Shown one piece after another: positions 31,001-38,567 of a stretch of DNA of 45,615 nt. The translations under genes were made by a program, and so were the position numbers. Every line of letters starts with the position of its first letter. Position 1 is the stretch's first letter. The DNA is from a virus. The notes beneath the pieces are model-generated. The model worked only from the letters and a program-made list of their open reading frames with translations, did not search any database and was not told the origin of the DNA. Location of the stretch: positions 1 to 45,615 of IMG/VR virus record IMGVR_UViG_3300017605_000353; one strand, given 5' to 3'.

Positions 31001-33797
31001 GTCGTTCCTCAAGCAGAAACATCCGAATCTCACCGACGAGGAAGTGCAGACGATCCAGACCAGTATCCAACAAATGGACGCGATCTCGAAAGAGGCGTCG
31101 TTGGTTATTGAACGCGGCATGATCGGAACGATGGGGCATACGATTGCACGGATTGTCCAACAGCGGGTGCCTAGTGTCGACCCGATTAAGGCCAGGGAGT
31201 TGGGGATTGAGATGGCGACTGTGGCTATGGGGCAGTTGGATGGGACACTGGACCCAGCCGCGATGCAGCAGAAGGTGGAGGAGTTGTCGCAAAGGGTTGG
31301 GAATCCTTTAGCGTTTCAGCGAGCGATGGAGCATGCGACACAGGTGGCTCCGGTGGTCAAGAAGCATCTTGATAACCTCAAGGCCAATGCTACTTTCACG
31401 TCCGAGGTCCGACCTGGGCAATGGTTGCTGGTGTCGAGGAAGGCTAGTGGCGAGCGGGCGTTGGTGGGGTTGGACACACAGCGTGAGGCCCAGGAGCGTT
31501 ATGATGCCTTGACGGAACAACGGAAAAAGGCTACTGCCCAAGGGTTACCGGACCCGTATGAGTATGTAAGGGTGTATAACAAGGCGGACCAAAAGGAACG
31601 TTGGCGGAATCTACCAAAGGATATTGTTGAGACCTACGCGGCCGCGGATAAGTTGCTGTTTGACCAGACCAAGGAGAAGCTCATTGAGGATGGTGCAGAT
31701 GCGGATAGCATTGAGCAGTTTGCGAAGGAGTTCAAACCTGGGGATGGAGCGTTCCGCGTGTTTACGCCGCCCTATATGCAGGAGCGGAAGCTGGTGGCTG
31801 GTCGTGAGGAGTTGAACTCGATGGAACAGACGTTGAATTACATCGCGGCGGTTGCGTATGGGACCGCCCGACGTGAGGCACGTCAGCAGGTCGAGTTAAT
31901 CTCGAATCACCCCGAGTTGAAGACTCAGAATCCGTGGTTGCAGAACTCACTGAAGCAGTACGCGAACGAGCTGTTGGATTCTGGTTCGTCGGAATGGACC
32001 CGGACCAAGAACTTCATCTTCTTGAACACGCTGGCGTTTAATGTCTCCTCCGCGTTGATTAACACCGCGCAGAATTTCATGGTGGCGGCACCGTTGCTGA
32101 TTAATCAGGGTGCTAAGTTTGGGGAAGCGTACAAACTGATTACCGGGGCGAGTAAGGACCTGGGGAAGGCTTACATGGAGACGGGGTCGATTAAGGGTCC
32201 GAAGTTTAAGGACCCGGAGTTGCAGAAGTTGGTTACCCGGCTTGAGGAAGACCGTGTGGTGGACAAAGGTTTCATCGCGGATTTGTTCGCGTTGGATGAT
32301 ACGCTCGCGGTTACACGTCACAGAATGACCTCGGGCGTCGGTGGCAAGGCCCAGCAAATCTCGGACCTGATGGCCCAGCCTGGTTACTACATCATGAAAG
32401 CGGCCCGTGATTTCTACGGGGTGTCGGAGCAATTCAACCAACGTGCGGCGGGTATAGCCGGATATCGTTATGCAAAAAGCAAAGGCATGTCGGAGGACGC
32501 GGCGTATAACTTCGCTGTGGACTTGGTTAAAGAGGGCAATTTTGGTGGTGGGAAGTATAATCGACCGGAGTTCTTCAACGGACTCGGTAAGGCTTTTGGG
32601 ACCGCTGGGCTCGCCTATTCACTGTCCGGCTACACTTTTAACCTCCTTGGAGTCTACTCGCGACTTATCAAAGGGGTCGCGGAACGAGCGAAAGGGGAGC
32701 GGCTCACGTCGAAGGAGTCGAAGGCACTGGCAACAGCGCTTGGCGCACAGGTCTTGATGGGGGGACTGATGGGGTTGCCGTTGGTGTCGGGACTTGTGGC
32801 GGTGCTGGATCAGTTGTTTCCGGACGCGGAGGTTAAGAAGAACATCCGGGGTGCGTTTGCGTCCTTGGCCGGGTCCGACACGGAGATGGGACATGTTATG
32901 TCGGACGTGGGTATGTCCGGAATTCTTAACGCCGGCCCGTATGATGTCGGATCACGATTTCAGTTAGGAACCTTTCTTGGTGTGGACCCATATAAGGGGT
33001 TTGAGTTCTCGAACTTCCTCGGTCCGGTTGGGAGCCTCGTGGATAACTTCAAGCAGGCCACGGCAAAGGCGACTACTGGGGATCCGATCTCTGCGTTCGA
33101 GAAAATCCTTCCCCCTGGTGTGAGGGGCATAGCTAAGCAGTTGACGGAAGAAGGGGGGTTGCGGAACGATGAGGACAAACTTATTCTTGAGCCTACAACG
33201 GCGGAACGAATCGGCTACGGGGTTGGGTTCCGGCCTAAGAGACTCTCGCAGTATTACGAACAGCAGGCGCTTAAGCTCAGGTCGGAGCAGATTGAACAGC
33301 GGGCGCGTCAGAGTCTTTATAACAACCTGGCAAGAAGTCTTCTTCAGGGTCGAACTGAAGAGGTCCGTGTAGCGTTGCTGCAAGAGGCTGTCGACGCACA
33401 GAAGGAAGGTGGGTTTTTTGACCCGCAAGAGGCATTGGGCCAGGTCGTGCAGACCGCACAGGAAATGACGTTGCCGGCGGACCCGTTACGTACAGGGATG
33501 ACGTCGAATATCAAGCAACGAGCGGATATTCAACGCTTGTTCCCACAGCCAGCACGACCCACCGAGATGCAGTTGCTTGCACAACGGATGGGCATGGAGC
33601 AGTCTGTTGGAATACCCGGTGCGGGTCGGGTCCAGCCGGCACGTCTCGCCGAAGCTCAGTTCGTGGATCAACTCATGGAGATGAATCCTACGATGACTGT
33701 GGCGGAGGCGAAGTTGATGTTCCGGAAGGCGATGACGCCGAGGGGTCGACGGGTTTCGGCGCAGTCAGGGATGGAACAGCCGATTTTAGGGCGATGA
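28020..33797 (+). CDS. giant virion/ejection protein with HExxH metallopeptidase motif
   Basis: 1,925 residues, the largest gene of the window and the last late gene, as with T7 gp16-type ejection proteins. Residues about 97-160 are Gly/Ala-rich and could insert into membranes. At residues 658-663 lies HEMAHE, an HExxH zinc motif, preceded by WDFG and followed by EFLAD with E735, a spacing like gluzincin-type peptidases. Long helical segments fill the rest; a hydrophobic run near 1580-1600 (ALGAQVLMGGLMGLPLVSGL) may be another membrane segment. I see no lysozyme or transglycosylase motif. The 3' end overlaps the opposing gene by 110 bp. Peptidase activity is inferred. Confidence 0.75.
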   Translation: MPDPALSYQNILDAYRIGKVHHPETFDGMDVQQFSQYMNRSLGTDAYRTGDVGKLGTSLLYADLGLEDVLGPTKEKTKAFGGDVGAMFGDTGRRIGESVGESLPRAGVDVGLLLGGAAAGGVPGLVLGGAGVGSAATRTYSETGSGPAAAVTAATTAAAPFVGRWAGGQAVKYLTPQLEKYIGTSLPRITEGLTREAGEQTGLFGLTQASRQAGSLVQGQGLTPLTPESLGSDIAFNLPFLPLSVPRLARGTRVDYPAEGRPNVQPAGFGDLFRSKPGSQYFNRESEAMAAASGTPAVNAVQDFIAQGPKQQPQPTADPFAGPRVELPAPVAPAAQRGVPPGPIKLQESVKVPTDPAATLRAQVEAQLNAFDESVYDTSAPGASNVDSVKAAQELVGKARFNAGVRAFNKAVDPKNEFATEHVVNMFARLVNGESDIPNQFLPNKNTPKRVNAGSREMADSLAEGIKTQGLEPQVKLNEKTGQYEVTWDEPSGFSPKKVEGVGPASDKVVKEEVTKLSQQGAGTAQVARAAKQLEATPMLPGETLPDAVARETGLTEALKPEADPVQHFLGVYKFFDTLFTKRGLEGPHKEYLTRVAMDMASRFSKVSGNTKLAMVMQGPSFHAPAADPKWASIIGLAKKGIPNQAADNLRVLWDFGHEMAHELQMQTSAGVAKASPSHGAYLNAMQTAATMSTADKALVLNTLIKHALPHVAGDFDYKAQVYEKNPTPEAESAEFLADYLGLVTLGASSKSSWNDFKDYFKFSSPETIDFIDSYVKDISSSFDAYKELLSQESKTKVDVNHDTLLKNVDEIQGHLKTVLDHAGEVKLAETTMRAVIDRIASSPLDEPPVASYAQVKKLFKALGIPEQQIQKADLPDERVVMDEAERSALPTNKDEVGGFRGKWWNRWLPMTQFARLVGKEWYKQGVKSVQDAPGIASKLSYQMWQPWTDKNGKWDAKRVERLGDTKKPIGKAFTELRLFQQAERKSWSNEDVKSFLKQKHPNLTDEEVQTIQTSIQQMDAISKEASLVIERGMIGTMGHTIARIVQQRVPSVDPIKARELGIEMATVAMGQLDGTLDPAAMQQKVEELSQRVGNPLAFQRAMEHATQVAPVVKKHLDNLKANATFTSEVRPGQWLLVSRKASGERALVGLDTQREAQERYDALTEQRKKATAQGLPDPYEYVRVYNKADQKERWRNLPKDIVETYAAADKLLFDQTKEKLIEDGADADSIEQFAKEFKPGDGAFRVFTPPYMQERKLVAGREELNSMEQTLNYIAAVAYGTARREARQQVELISNHPELKTQNPWLQNSLKQYANELLDSGSSEWTRTKNFIFLNTLAFNVSSALINTAQNFMVAAPLLINQGAKFGEAYKLITGASKDLGKAYMETGSIKGPKFKDPELQKLVTRLEEDRVVDKGFIADLFALDDTLAVTRHRMTSGVGGKAQQISDLMAQPGYYIMKAARDFYGVSEQFNQRAAGIAGYRYAKSKGMSEDAAYNFAVDLVKEGNFGGGKYNRPEFFNGLGKAFGTAGLAYSLSGYTFNLLGVYSRLIKGVAERAKGERLTSKESKALATALGAQVLMGGLMGLPLVSGLVAVLDQLFPDAEVKKNIRGAFASLAGSDTEMGHVMSDVGMSGILNAGPYDVGSRFQLGTFLGVDPYKGFEFSNFLGPVGSLVDNFKQATAKATTGDPISAFEKILPPGVRGIAKQLTEEGGLRNDEDKLILEPTTAERIGYGVGFRPKRLSQYYEQQALKLRSEQIEQRARQSLYNNLARSLLQGRTEEVRVALLQEAVDAQKEGGFFDPQEALGQVVQTAQEMTLPADPLRTGMTSNIKQRADIQRLFPQPARPTEMQLLAQRMGMEQSVGIPGAGRVQPARLAEAQFVDQLMEMNPTMTVAEAKLMFRKAMTPRGRRVSAQSGMEQPILGR

Positions 33798-34947
33798 CGA
33801 GGCGTTTGACACCGTTTACCATTTGTTCGAGTTTGACGATTTGGTCGGTGCTTTCGAGGTGTCGCATTACGCCCATTACTTCGTCAGGACGCATGTCGCG
33901 CGACGCTACCAAACGGAATTCTTTGTCCGGCACCCAGCCACCCCTGGACTCTACCCAGGCTAGGAGTCGTTGGGTTGGTTCAGCGAGAACATTGCGGCCG
34001 ATGCCTCGATAGAGTTTCATCATCCCCGGTTCGATACGTTGAAGGAGGGCTAACGCCATTTGCATGGAGTCCAGGTGGAGTATCATGTCCGCGTAGTCAC
34101 ACATGGAGAGTAACATGGCGATTTTGACCATGATTACGTGTTTGGACGAGAAGTACGCCTCCATGAAACGGTCTTCGATGTTTGGGTTGTGCGCCATATA
34201 CCACGAATCGTAGAACTCCGCGGCTGAGTCCTCCCATCGCATGGGTCCTACTAGGTCGGCGACCTGCTTGAGGCGGGCTACTACGCGTTGCTTAGCCTTC
34301 GCACCTTCGGGAGTGAGGAAGGGACGAGGGATGTTGCAGCGCTTACGTTCTTCGTAAATCATGATGTTCCGTCGGGCGAAACCACCAGAGATGATGTCGC
34401 CGCGGAGTTTATTCATGACCCACTCGCCGGTGGCGCAACCCAGGATCGTGATGTAGGGATTGGGGATTAGGTCTTGGCCGGTGTTTTTGTAGTCCGCGTC
34501 GATGAATTTCGAGTCATAGATATCGGTAAGGAAGTCGATCATGGCGATTTGGTTAACGCCAAGGAAGTGAGCCAGCTCGTTGATGAAGAAGGTAAGCGGG
34601 CGGACTTCGACACCGATTTTGTTCTCGTCTTGGAACGCTCGCAGACACTCGTCACTAGCGAGCCGTTTCATGAGTTGCTGAGGGGAGGTTACAGACGGGC
34701 CGATAGGTGCAGCTGGGAAGAATTCGACGAAGATGTCACGGAAGATGTCTTTGGTTGTGGTTTTGCGGTTCCCGGATGGACCGATAAGACTGGTGTAGAG
34801 GTTCGTGTAGATACGTTGCTGATTCCAGTCGGTATATACCTTACGCTCTACAACAGCCCCAGCGGTTGCTAACGCAGCGAATATGAGGAAGTTCTCTGGA
34901 CATTCGTTCCCCCGGTTAAATTCCAAAACGTCCGCGAGATAGGGCAT
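33688..34947 (-). CDS. P-loop ATPase, DUF3987-like replication helicase/primase-associated protein
   Basis: 419 residues starting MPYLADVLEFNRGNECPENF. A Walker A-like loop GPSGNRKT lies at residues 56-63, followed by TTKDIFRDIF. The pattern (N-terminal ATPase core, region with TILGCATGEWVMNKL and GGFARRNIMIYEERKRC) resembles DUF3987-type phage proteins, which act in replication. The last 36 residues are a Ser/Pro/Thr-rich tail that overlaps the opposing giant virion gene. The start is preceded by a 27-bp dyad (34949-34975). No separate primase or DnaB-like gene is visible, so this may be the replicative helicase. Confidence 0.65.
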   Translation of the reverse strand: MPYLADVLEFNRGNECPENFLIFAALATAGAVVERKVYTDWNQQRIYTNLYTSLIGPSGNRKTTTKDIFRDIFVEFFPAAPIGPSVTSPQQLMKRLASDECLRAFQDENKIGVEVRPLTFFINELAHFLGVNQIAMIDFLTDIYDSKFIDADYKNTGQDLIPNPYITILGCATGEWVMNKLRGDIISGGFARRNIMIYEERKRCNIPRPFLTPEGAKAKQRVVARLKQVADLVGPMRWEDSAAEFYDSWYMAHNPNIEDRFMEAYFSSKHVIMVKIAMLLSMCDYADMILHLDSMQMALALLQRIEPGMMKLYRGIGRNVLAEPTQRLLAWVESRGGWVPDKEFRLVASRDMRPDEVMGVMRHLESTDQIVKLEQMVNGVKRLVIALKSAVPSLTAPKPVDPSASSPSGTSTSPPPQSS

Positions 34948-34948
34948 A

Positions 34949-34975
34949 GGTTAGCTTAAGTTTCTGAAGATGTCG
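34949..34975. promoter_or_regulatory. 27-bp dyad, copy 5
   Basis: GGTTAGCTTAA and TGAAGATGTCG around GTTTC. On the minus strand it ends one base before the ATG of the DUF3987-like gene (34947-34945) and overlaps the 3' end of the DUF1937 gene (stop at 34956-34958). One arm (GTTAGCTT) matches the outer arm of copy 1 at 3919. Confidence 0.6.
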
Positions 34976-35315
34976 GGATAAGGAGGGTGGTGGGGTCGAC
35001 GTAGGTAATGTCGATGCCGGCTTTGACGGCGAATTCTAGTTCGGCTTTGACACCGACGGATTGTTGGTAACCCTCAAGACACAGGATGTGGAACTCCGAG
35101 GCGTGACGGAGCATGGCTAGGTCGGCTTTTAGCCAGTAAGACCATTCACGTGGAAGCTCGTGTCGGATAGCGATGGGATGGTTATGGACAATCGGGCTGT
35201 AGACGATCTTGCCTTTGTTAATGTAGTGGGCACACGCAGCGACCACGGCTTCAAACCGTTGTTCCATGATAGCCGAATCCAGATGCGTGTATGGTGATGC
35301 GAGGTAGATAATCAT
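34956..35315 (-). CDS. DUF1937-like nucleotide-processing protein
   Basis: 119 residues starting MIIYLASPYTHLDSAIMEQR. The core YLASPY..H, a PIVHNHPIA motif, REWSYWLKADLAML and GVKAELEFAVKAG match the DUF1937 group, which has a nucleoside 2-deoxyribosyltransferase-like fold and is common in phages. It may act on modified nucleotides or nucleotide pools. It overlaps the polymerase gene (ATGA). The 3' end lies within a dyad. Substrate is unknown. Confidence 0.7.
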   Translation of the reverse strand: MIIYLASPYTHLDSAIMEQRFEAVVAACAHYINKGKIVYSPIVHNHPIAIRHELPREWSYWLKADLAMLRHASEFHILCLEGYQQSVGVKAELEFAVKAGIDITYVDPTTLLIPTSSET

Positions 35316-37930
35316 ATGTTGTGTATCTGTTCACCCCACGAAGGGCCGTAGTGACCCTCGAAGGGGATGACTATACGTTGACCTGCGATTACAAGCGGGT
35401 TATTAAACCAGGATTTAATCTTACCAACTGACCAATCGGTGTGAGTCTTGGGAAACTGACCGCAGAGCGCGTCGTGGACTTGGTGTAGTGGCTCAGCGCG
35501 GAGCAGGACGCGACCGCGAGAATCTGTGTAACGATTATCGGGATCAGTCCACAAGCGCCAAGCTGCGAGATTAGTGGCGTAGGTGGTGTTTGCCTGTGGT
35601 TCATACGCGAGCGCAGCTCCAAGTATCTCGTCACGTCTGCCGAAGAAGACGCGTCGGTGACCGGAGGCGGCGGTGAGGGTTGGGGATGATGCGAGTCTTC
35701 GTGCGGTTGCTTCATGCCAGCGTTTGTATTTGTATCGTAGACCAAAGAGGTTTTGTAGTTCCTCGGTCTGCGAGGGTTTGAGGTCGACTGCTCCGTCAGA
35801 TTCTTCGAAGATTTGTTTAGCGAGGAGGATTTTCCCCATTAGGTAGCAGGTGCCGTGTTGACCTATTTTGCACGCGAAGTAGTCCCAGTCTTCTTTGCGG
35901 ACCTCCTTGCAGGCTTCTGCGACCTCTTCGCGGGGGCAGTTCGGGTTGAGATACTTGGTTTTACCCCTAAGTCCAAGGCAGAGTACTTTAGCAGGTTTGA
36001 TTCCCGCGTAAAGATCTTCCAACATAGTTGTATCTCCAAGTAACGCCATATGAGCTGCAACTGTCCACCCGTCAGCTCCAGCCAGGTCACACTGGAAGAA
36101 CTCGAAACCCTCATCGGCGCGGAATAGGCGGCGAAACTCGGCCGGTATAGTTTGCAGGTTATATCCAGATCCTGTGGGTGAGGTATAACATGAGAGCCGT
36201 CCAGTGTCGGTCCCAACGATATTGTAACCGCACCGCACTCGCCCGTCTGGATCTTCACGGATTTCAAGCATCCCGATCTGAGTGCCGAGACGACGAATTT
36301 GAATACATAGGTGGACTGCGGTGTGGCCAAGAGAGGATGGGTTAGCCTTTTTGCGCAGTCTAAGAAGTGCACCCTCGTCAGTGGTAACGGCACCTTCTTT
36401 TCCGGTTTGGATTGGCATTTTGAGCGTGTCATAGAGGTAGGAGGCTAGTTGTTTGGGTGATTCGACATTGAGGTGTTTTTCGAGCTTGGTTGAGAGTTCG
36501 CCTATGGTATGGACGGTTAGGGTTTCTTTGAGGATTTCGATGACGCGAGCGTGGTCAGACTCGTAGGGTTTTTTGATTAGGTTGGGGTTACGTTTGTAAC
36601 ACATCACCTCACGGCGCGCTTCGTGGATGGCGTCGACGGAGAGGCCGTTTACGCCAAAGCCGGTGGCGGAGTCAAGGTCGTGCTGGTGACTATACATTTC
36701 TTGACGCAGCTTGGTCTGGATTTCCTTGGCTCCCCGCATGTCGTAGCGGATGCCGCGCAGTTCCATGTAGAGGAGCGGGTTGAGGAGGGCCACGTTGAGC
36801 CGGTAGTGGTCCATTGAAGGTTTGCAGGCACGGAGTTTTGGCTCCAGCTTGTCATTGATCTCGTGCGTAACCGCGCTGTCCTTTCCACAATAGATGAGAT
36901 GCGTCTCGTGGTTATCCGACTTCCGCTCGAACTTGTAATACGGCTCGTCGGTGTAGATGCTGGCCTGGACGTCCAATGCCTTCTCCAACTCACAATACAA
37001 CTCCCAGTGTTTCAGCATCGTGTCATCCACCACGTTCCGTACGACAATCCTATGTCCGTACTGCAATACGAATCGGTCATACAGGCTATTCTGTAGACAC
37101 TTCGGGACGTTCGGGTCGGACAGCAACCTAGCGGTTGCGGACCAGACGTCGATCTCGTCTTGCTCGTTCTCGAAGTAATTCCCTCCACCTTTGGAGAAGG
37201 GGATAACATACGCGTAGCTTGGTGAATTTGCGACGGAGTAACATGACATGTTATGGACGTAGCCTTCTATGTCCATGGTTATTAATTTACGGTCGGCCCG
37301 TGTTTGATCCAACAAGGCTACCATTTCAGCCGCGGTCTTGGGCAAGTAGATCTCGCGTTGGGGTAGCCTTAGTTCCGGGTAGTCCGCCTCGCGTCTGGCC
37401 TTCTTTAGGTCAAACTGTAACATCGGGGCAAACTCGTACATACGCAGCACGGCTGCGGGGTGATAGGAACCCATGCACTTACGGCCGAATAGTGGGGACT
37501 CCATTGCGGACGGAGTCAGGACGGTCCCACGCCAGGTCGAGACGGAATGGCGGAACCCGGTCTTGCCGGGTTTGAGAGGATGGACGGTGACTGGGTCCTT
37601 GGCGACTTTGAAGGCCGTGTTGCCTAGAAGGAGCGTGAGGTTTGGGTTGAAGAACGCTATGTCGTTTTTGAGGCGTTCGAGACTTTCCACAATCTCAGGT
37701 CCGTCCCAGGCGAACTCCACGATTTCGTTACTCGGAGGTCGGTAGTTGCATACGTTACCGAAGAACACGCCGGCAGGGTCGATACCGGCCCGGGACATAA
37801 GGGCTTTGAGAAACCGTCCGCTGGCACCCATGAATGGTTGACCGACTTGTTCCTCGTCTCGACCGGGGGCTTCCCCAATCACCGCGAGTTTGTATGGGAC
37901 TTGAACGGAGGGGAATTTATTGGGGGTCAT
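35312..37930 (-). CDS. uracil-DNA glycosylase - DNA polymerase I fusion
   Basis: 872 residues. I start at ATG 37930 because GGAGG stands just before it, not at 37942. N-terminal domain (1-190): family 4/5-like UDG with GEAPGRDEE at 19-27 and SYHPAA near 160; I see no clear Fe-S Cys set. The 3'-5' exonuclease follows (D220-x-E222; NSLYDRF; YCGKDSAV). Polymerase motifs: A around D615 (CDLAGADGW), B with K688 (KIGQHGTCYLMG), C with H819-D820-A821 (VHDA, where VHDE is usual). It is the replicative polymerase, linked to uracil sensing or removal. Confidence 0.85.
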   Translation of the reverse strand: MTPNKFPSVQVPYKLAVIGEAPGRDEEQVGQPFMGASGRFLKALMSRAGIDPAGVFFGNVCNYRPPSNEIVEFAWDGPEIVESLERLKNDIAFFNPNLTLLLGNTAFKVAKDPVTVHPLKPGKTGFRHSVSTWRGTVLTPSAMESPLFGRKCMGSYHPAAVLRMYEFAPMLQFDLKKARREADYPELRLPQREIYLPKTAAEMVALLDQTRADRKLITMDIEGYVHNMSCYSVANSPSYAYVIPFSKGGGNYFENEQDEIDVWSATARLLSDPNVPKCLQNSLYDRFVLQYGHRIVVRNVVDDTMLKHWELYCELEKALDVQASIYTDEPYYKFERKSDNHETHLIYCGKDSAVTHEINDKLEPKLRACKPSMDHYRLNVALLNPLLYMELRGIRYDMRGAKEIQTKLRQEMYSHQHDLDSATGFGVNGLSVDAIHEARREVMCYKRNPNLIKKPYESDHARVIEILKETLTVHTIGELSTKLEKHLNVESPKQLASYLYDTLKMPIQTGKEGAVTTDEGALLRLRKKANPSSLGHTAVHLCIQIRRLGTQIGMLEIREDPDGRVRCGYNIVGTDTGRLSCYTSPTGSGYNLQTIPAEFRRLFRADEGFEFFQCDLAGADGWTVAAHMALLGDTTMLEDLYAGIKPAKVLCLGLRGKTKYLNPNCPREEVAEACKEVRKEDWDYFACKIGQHGTCYLMGKILLAKQIFEESDGAVDLKPSQTEELQNLFGLRYKYKRWHEATARRLASSPTLTAASGHRRVFFGRRDEILGAALAYEPQANTTYATNLAAWRLWTDPDNRYTDSRGRVLLRAEPLHQVHDALCGQFPKTHTDWSVGKIKSWFNNPLVIAGQRIVIPFEGHYGPSWGEQIHNI

Positions 37931-38276
37931 ACACCTCCGCAATTTCTCCGAAGTGTTGGACTACGATAGGTAAGTGTCTGCGCAGAACGACCTTCAACGA
38001 TGCGTCCTCACATTGTTCAGTTCGCTTTGCCAGTCTTGCGAGGATAAGTAACAAGTGTGTCGCTATATAGAGTTGATCGCGTAGGAGGTCTTGTGACGAT
38101 GCGGTTGTTATGGGCGTGGATACCGTGGGCGACGGCTCCCCGATCCCTATTAACGAATCTACCAATCTCTCGTGTTGAGAAACCGGCGTGGTAGAGACTG
38201 GCGTAGAGGGCTTGTCTTGCGGTGGCGATTGACTCGGTCCGGGACGGAGATAGGATTTCGGTTGCGGGGATTCCAT
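37917..38276 (-). CDS. overlapping ORF before the polymerase, 119 aa
   Basis: An ORF (start MESPQPKSYLRPGPSQSP) whose first 260 bp lie inside the DnaA-like gene in another frame. The unique 3' part encodes a well-behaved helical segment (LYIATHLLLILARLAKRTEQ, VVLRRHLPIVVQHFGEIAEV) that ends 14 bp inside the polymerase start. The N-terminal half is Pro/Ser/Thr-rich and could be out-of-frame translation. Either the true start is further downstream or the two genes truly overlap. The function is unknown. Confidence 0.4.
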   Translation of the reverse strand: MESPQPKSYLRPGPSQSPPQDKPSTPVSTTPVSQHERLVDSLIGIGEPSPTVSTPITTASSQDLLRDQLYIATHLLLILARLAKRTEQCEDASLKVVLRRHLPIVVQHFGEIAEVYDPQ

Positions 38277-38394
38277 ATTCGTTAACGATTGCGGTTAGGT
38301 GTTTGTCAAAAACAGAGGGTTCGATAGGTTGGTCCAGGTGTTCAATGGTGATACGGTAGTTGCCACAGTGGTAGACTTGGGTTTGGTTTTTCAC
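38017..38394 (-). CDS. DnaA domain IV-like DNA-binding protein
   Basis: 125 residues. Residues 38-99 match the DnaA C-terminal domain: EYGIPATEILSPSRTESIAT, ARQALYASLYHAGFSTREIG, and the signature NRDRGAVAHGI (compare GGRDHTTVLHA in DnaA). There is no AAA+ ATPase domain, so it is a stand-alone domain IV, which binds DnaA boxes. It could hijack or block host initiation or serve as origin-binding protein of the phage. It overlaps the preceding gene by ATGA and lies next to the polymerase. Confidence 0.75.
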   Translation of the reverse strand: MKNQTQVYHCGNYRITIEHLDQPIEPSVFDKHLTAIVNEYGIPATEILSPSRTESIATARQALYASLYHAGFSTREIGRFVNRDRGAVAHGIHAHNNRIVTRPPTRSTLYSDTLVTYPRKTGKAN

Positions 38395-38567
38395 GTTAGC
38401 TTTCTAGCTAGTCCAGTAATAACCTCCGGTGGAACGTCTTCGATTTCAACACGGTGAGGGAAATTACGACCGTTTTCGTAGAAGTTTATGAACAGAACAG
38501 TACGGTCGTCCGTTACCGCAAACTCATATACGGATTCATTGTGTTGGACTAGAATGTAGGTAGTCAT
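38391..38567 (-). CDS. small protein, 58 aa
   Basis: Start at 38567 (MTTYILVQHNESVYEFAVTD) near an AGCCTCTATG leader, in the overlap with the glycosyltransferase-like gene. Beta-like composition (VLFINFYENGRNFPHRVEIE). It ends with an ATGA overlap on the DnaA-like gene. No family is recognised. Confidence 0.55.
   Translation of the reverse strand: MTTYILVQHNESVYEFAVTDDRTVLFINFYENGRNFPHRVEIEDVPPEVITGLARKLT

Noticed and set aside
33342-33360. CTTCAG and CTGAAG separated by 7 bp
   Set aside because: Spacer is 7 instead of 3 between these hexamers and the outer arms lack the TGnCAn pattern.
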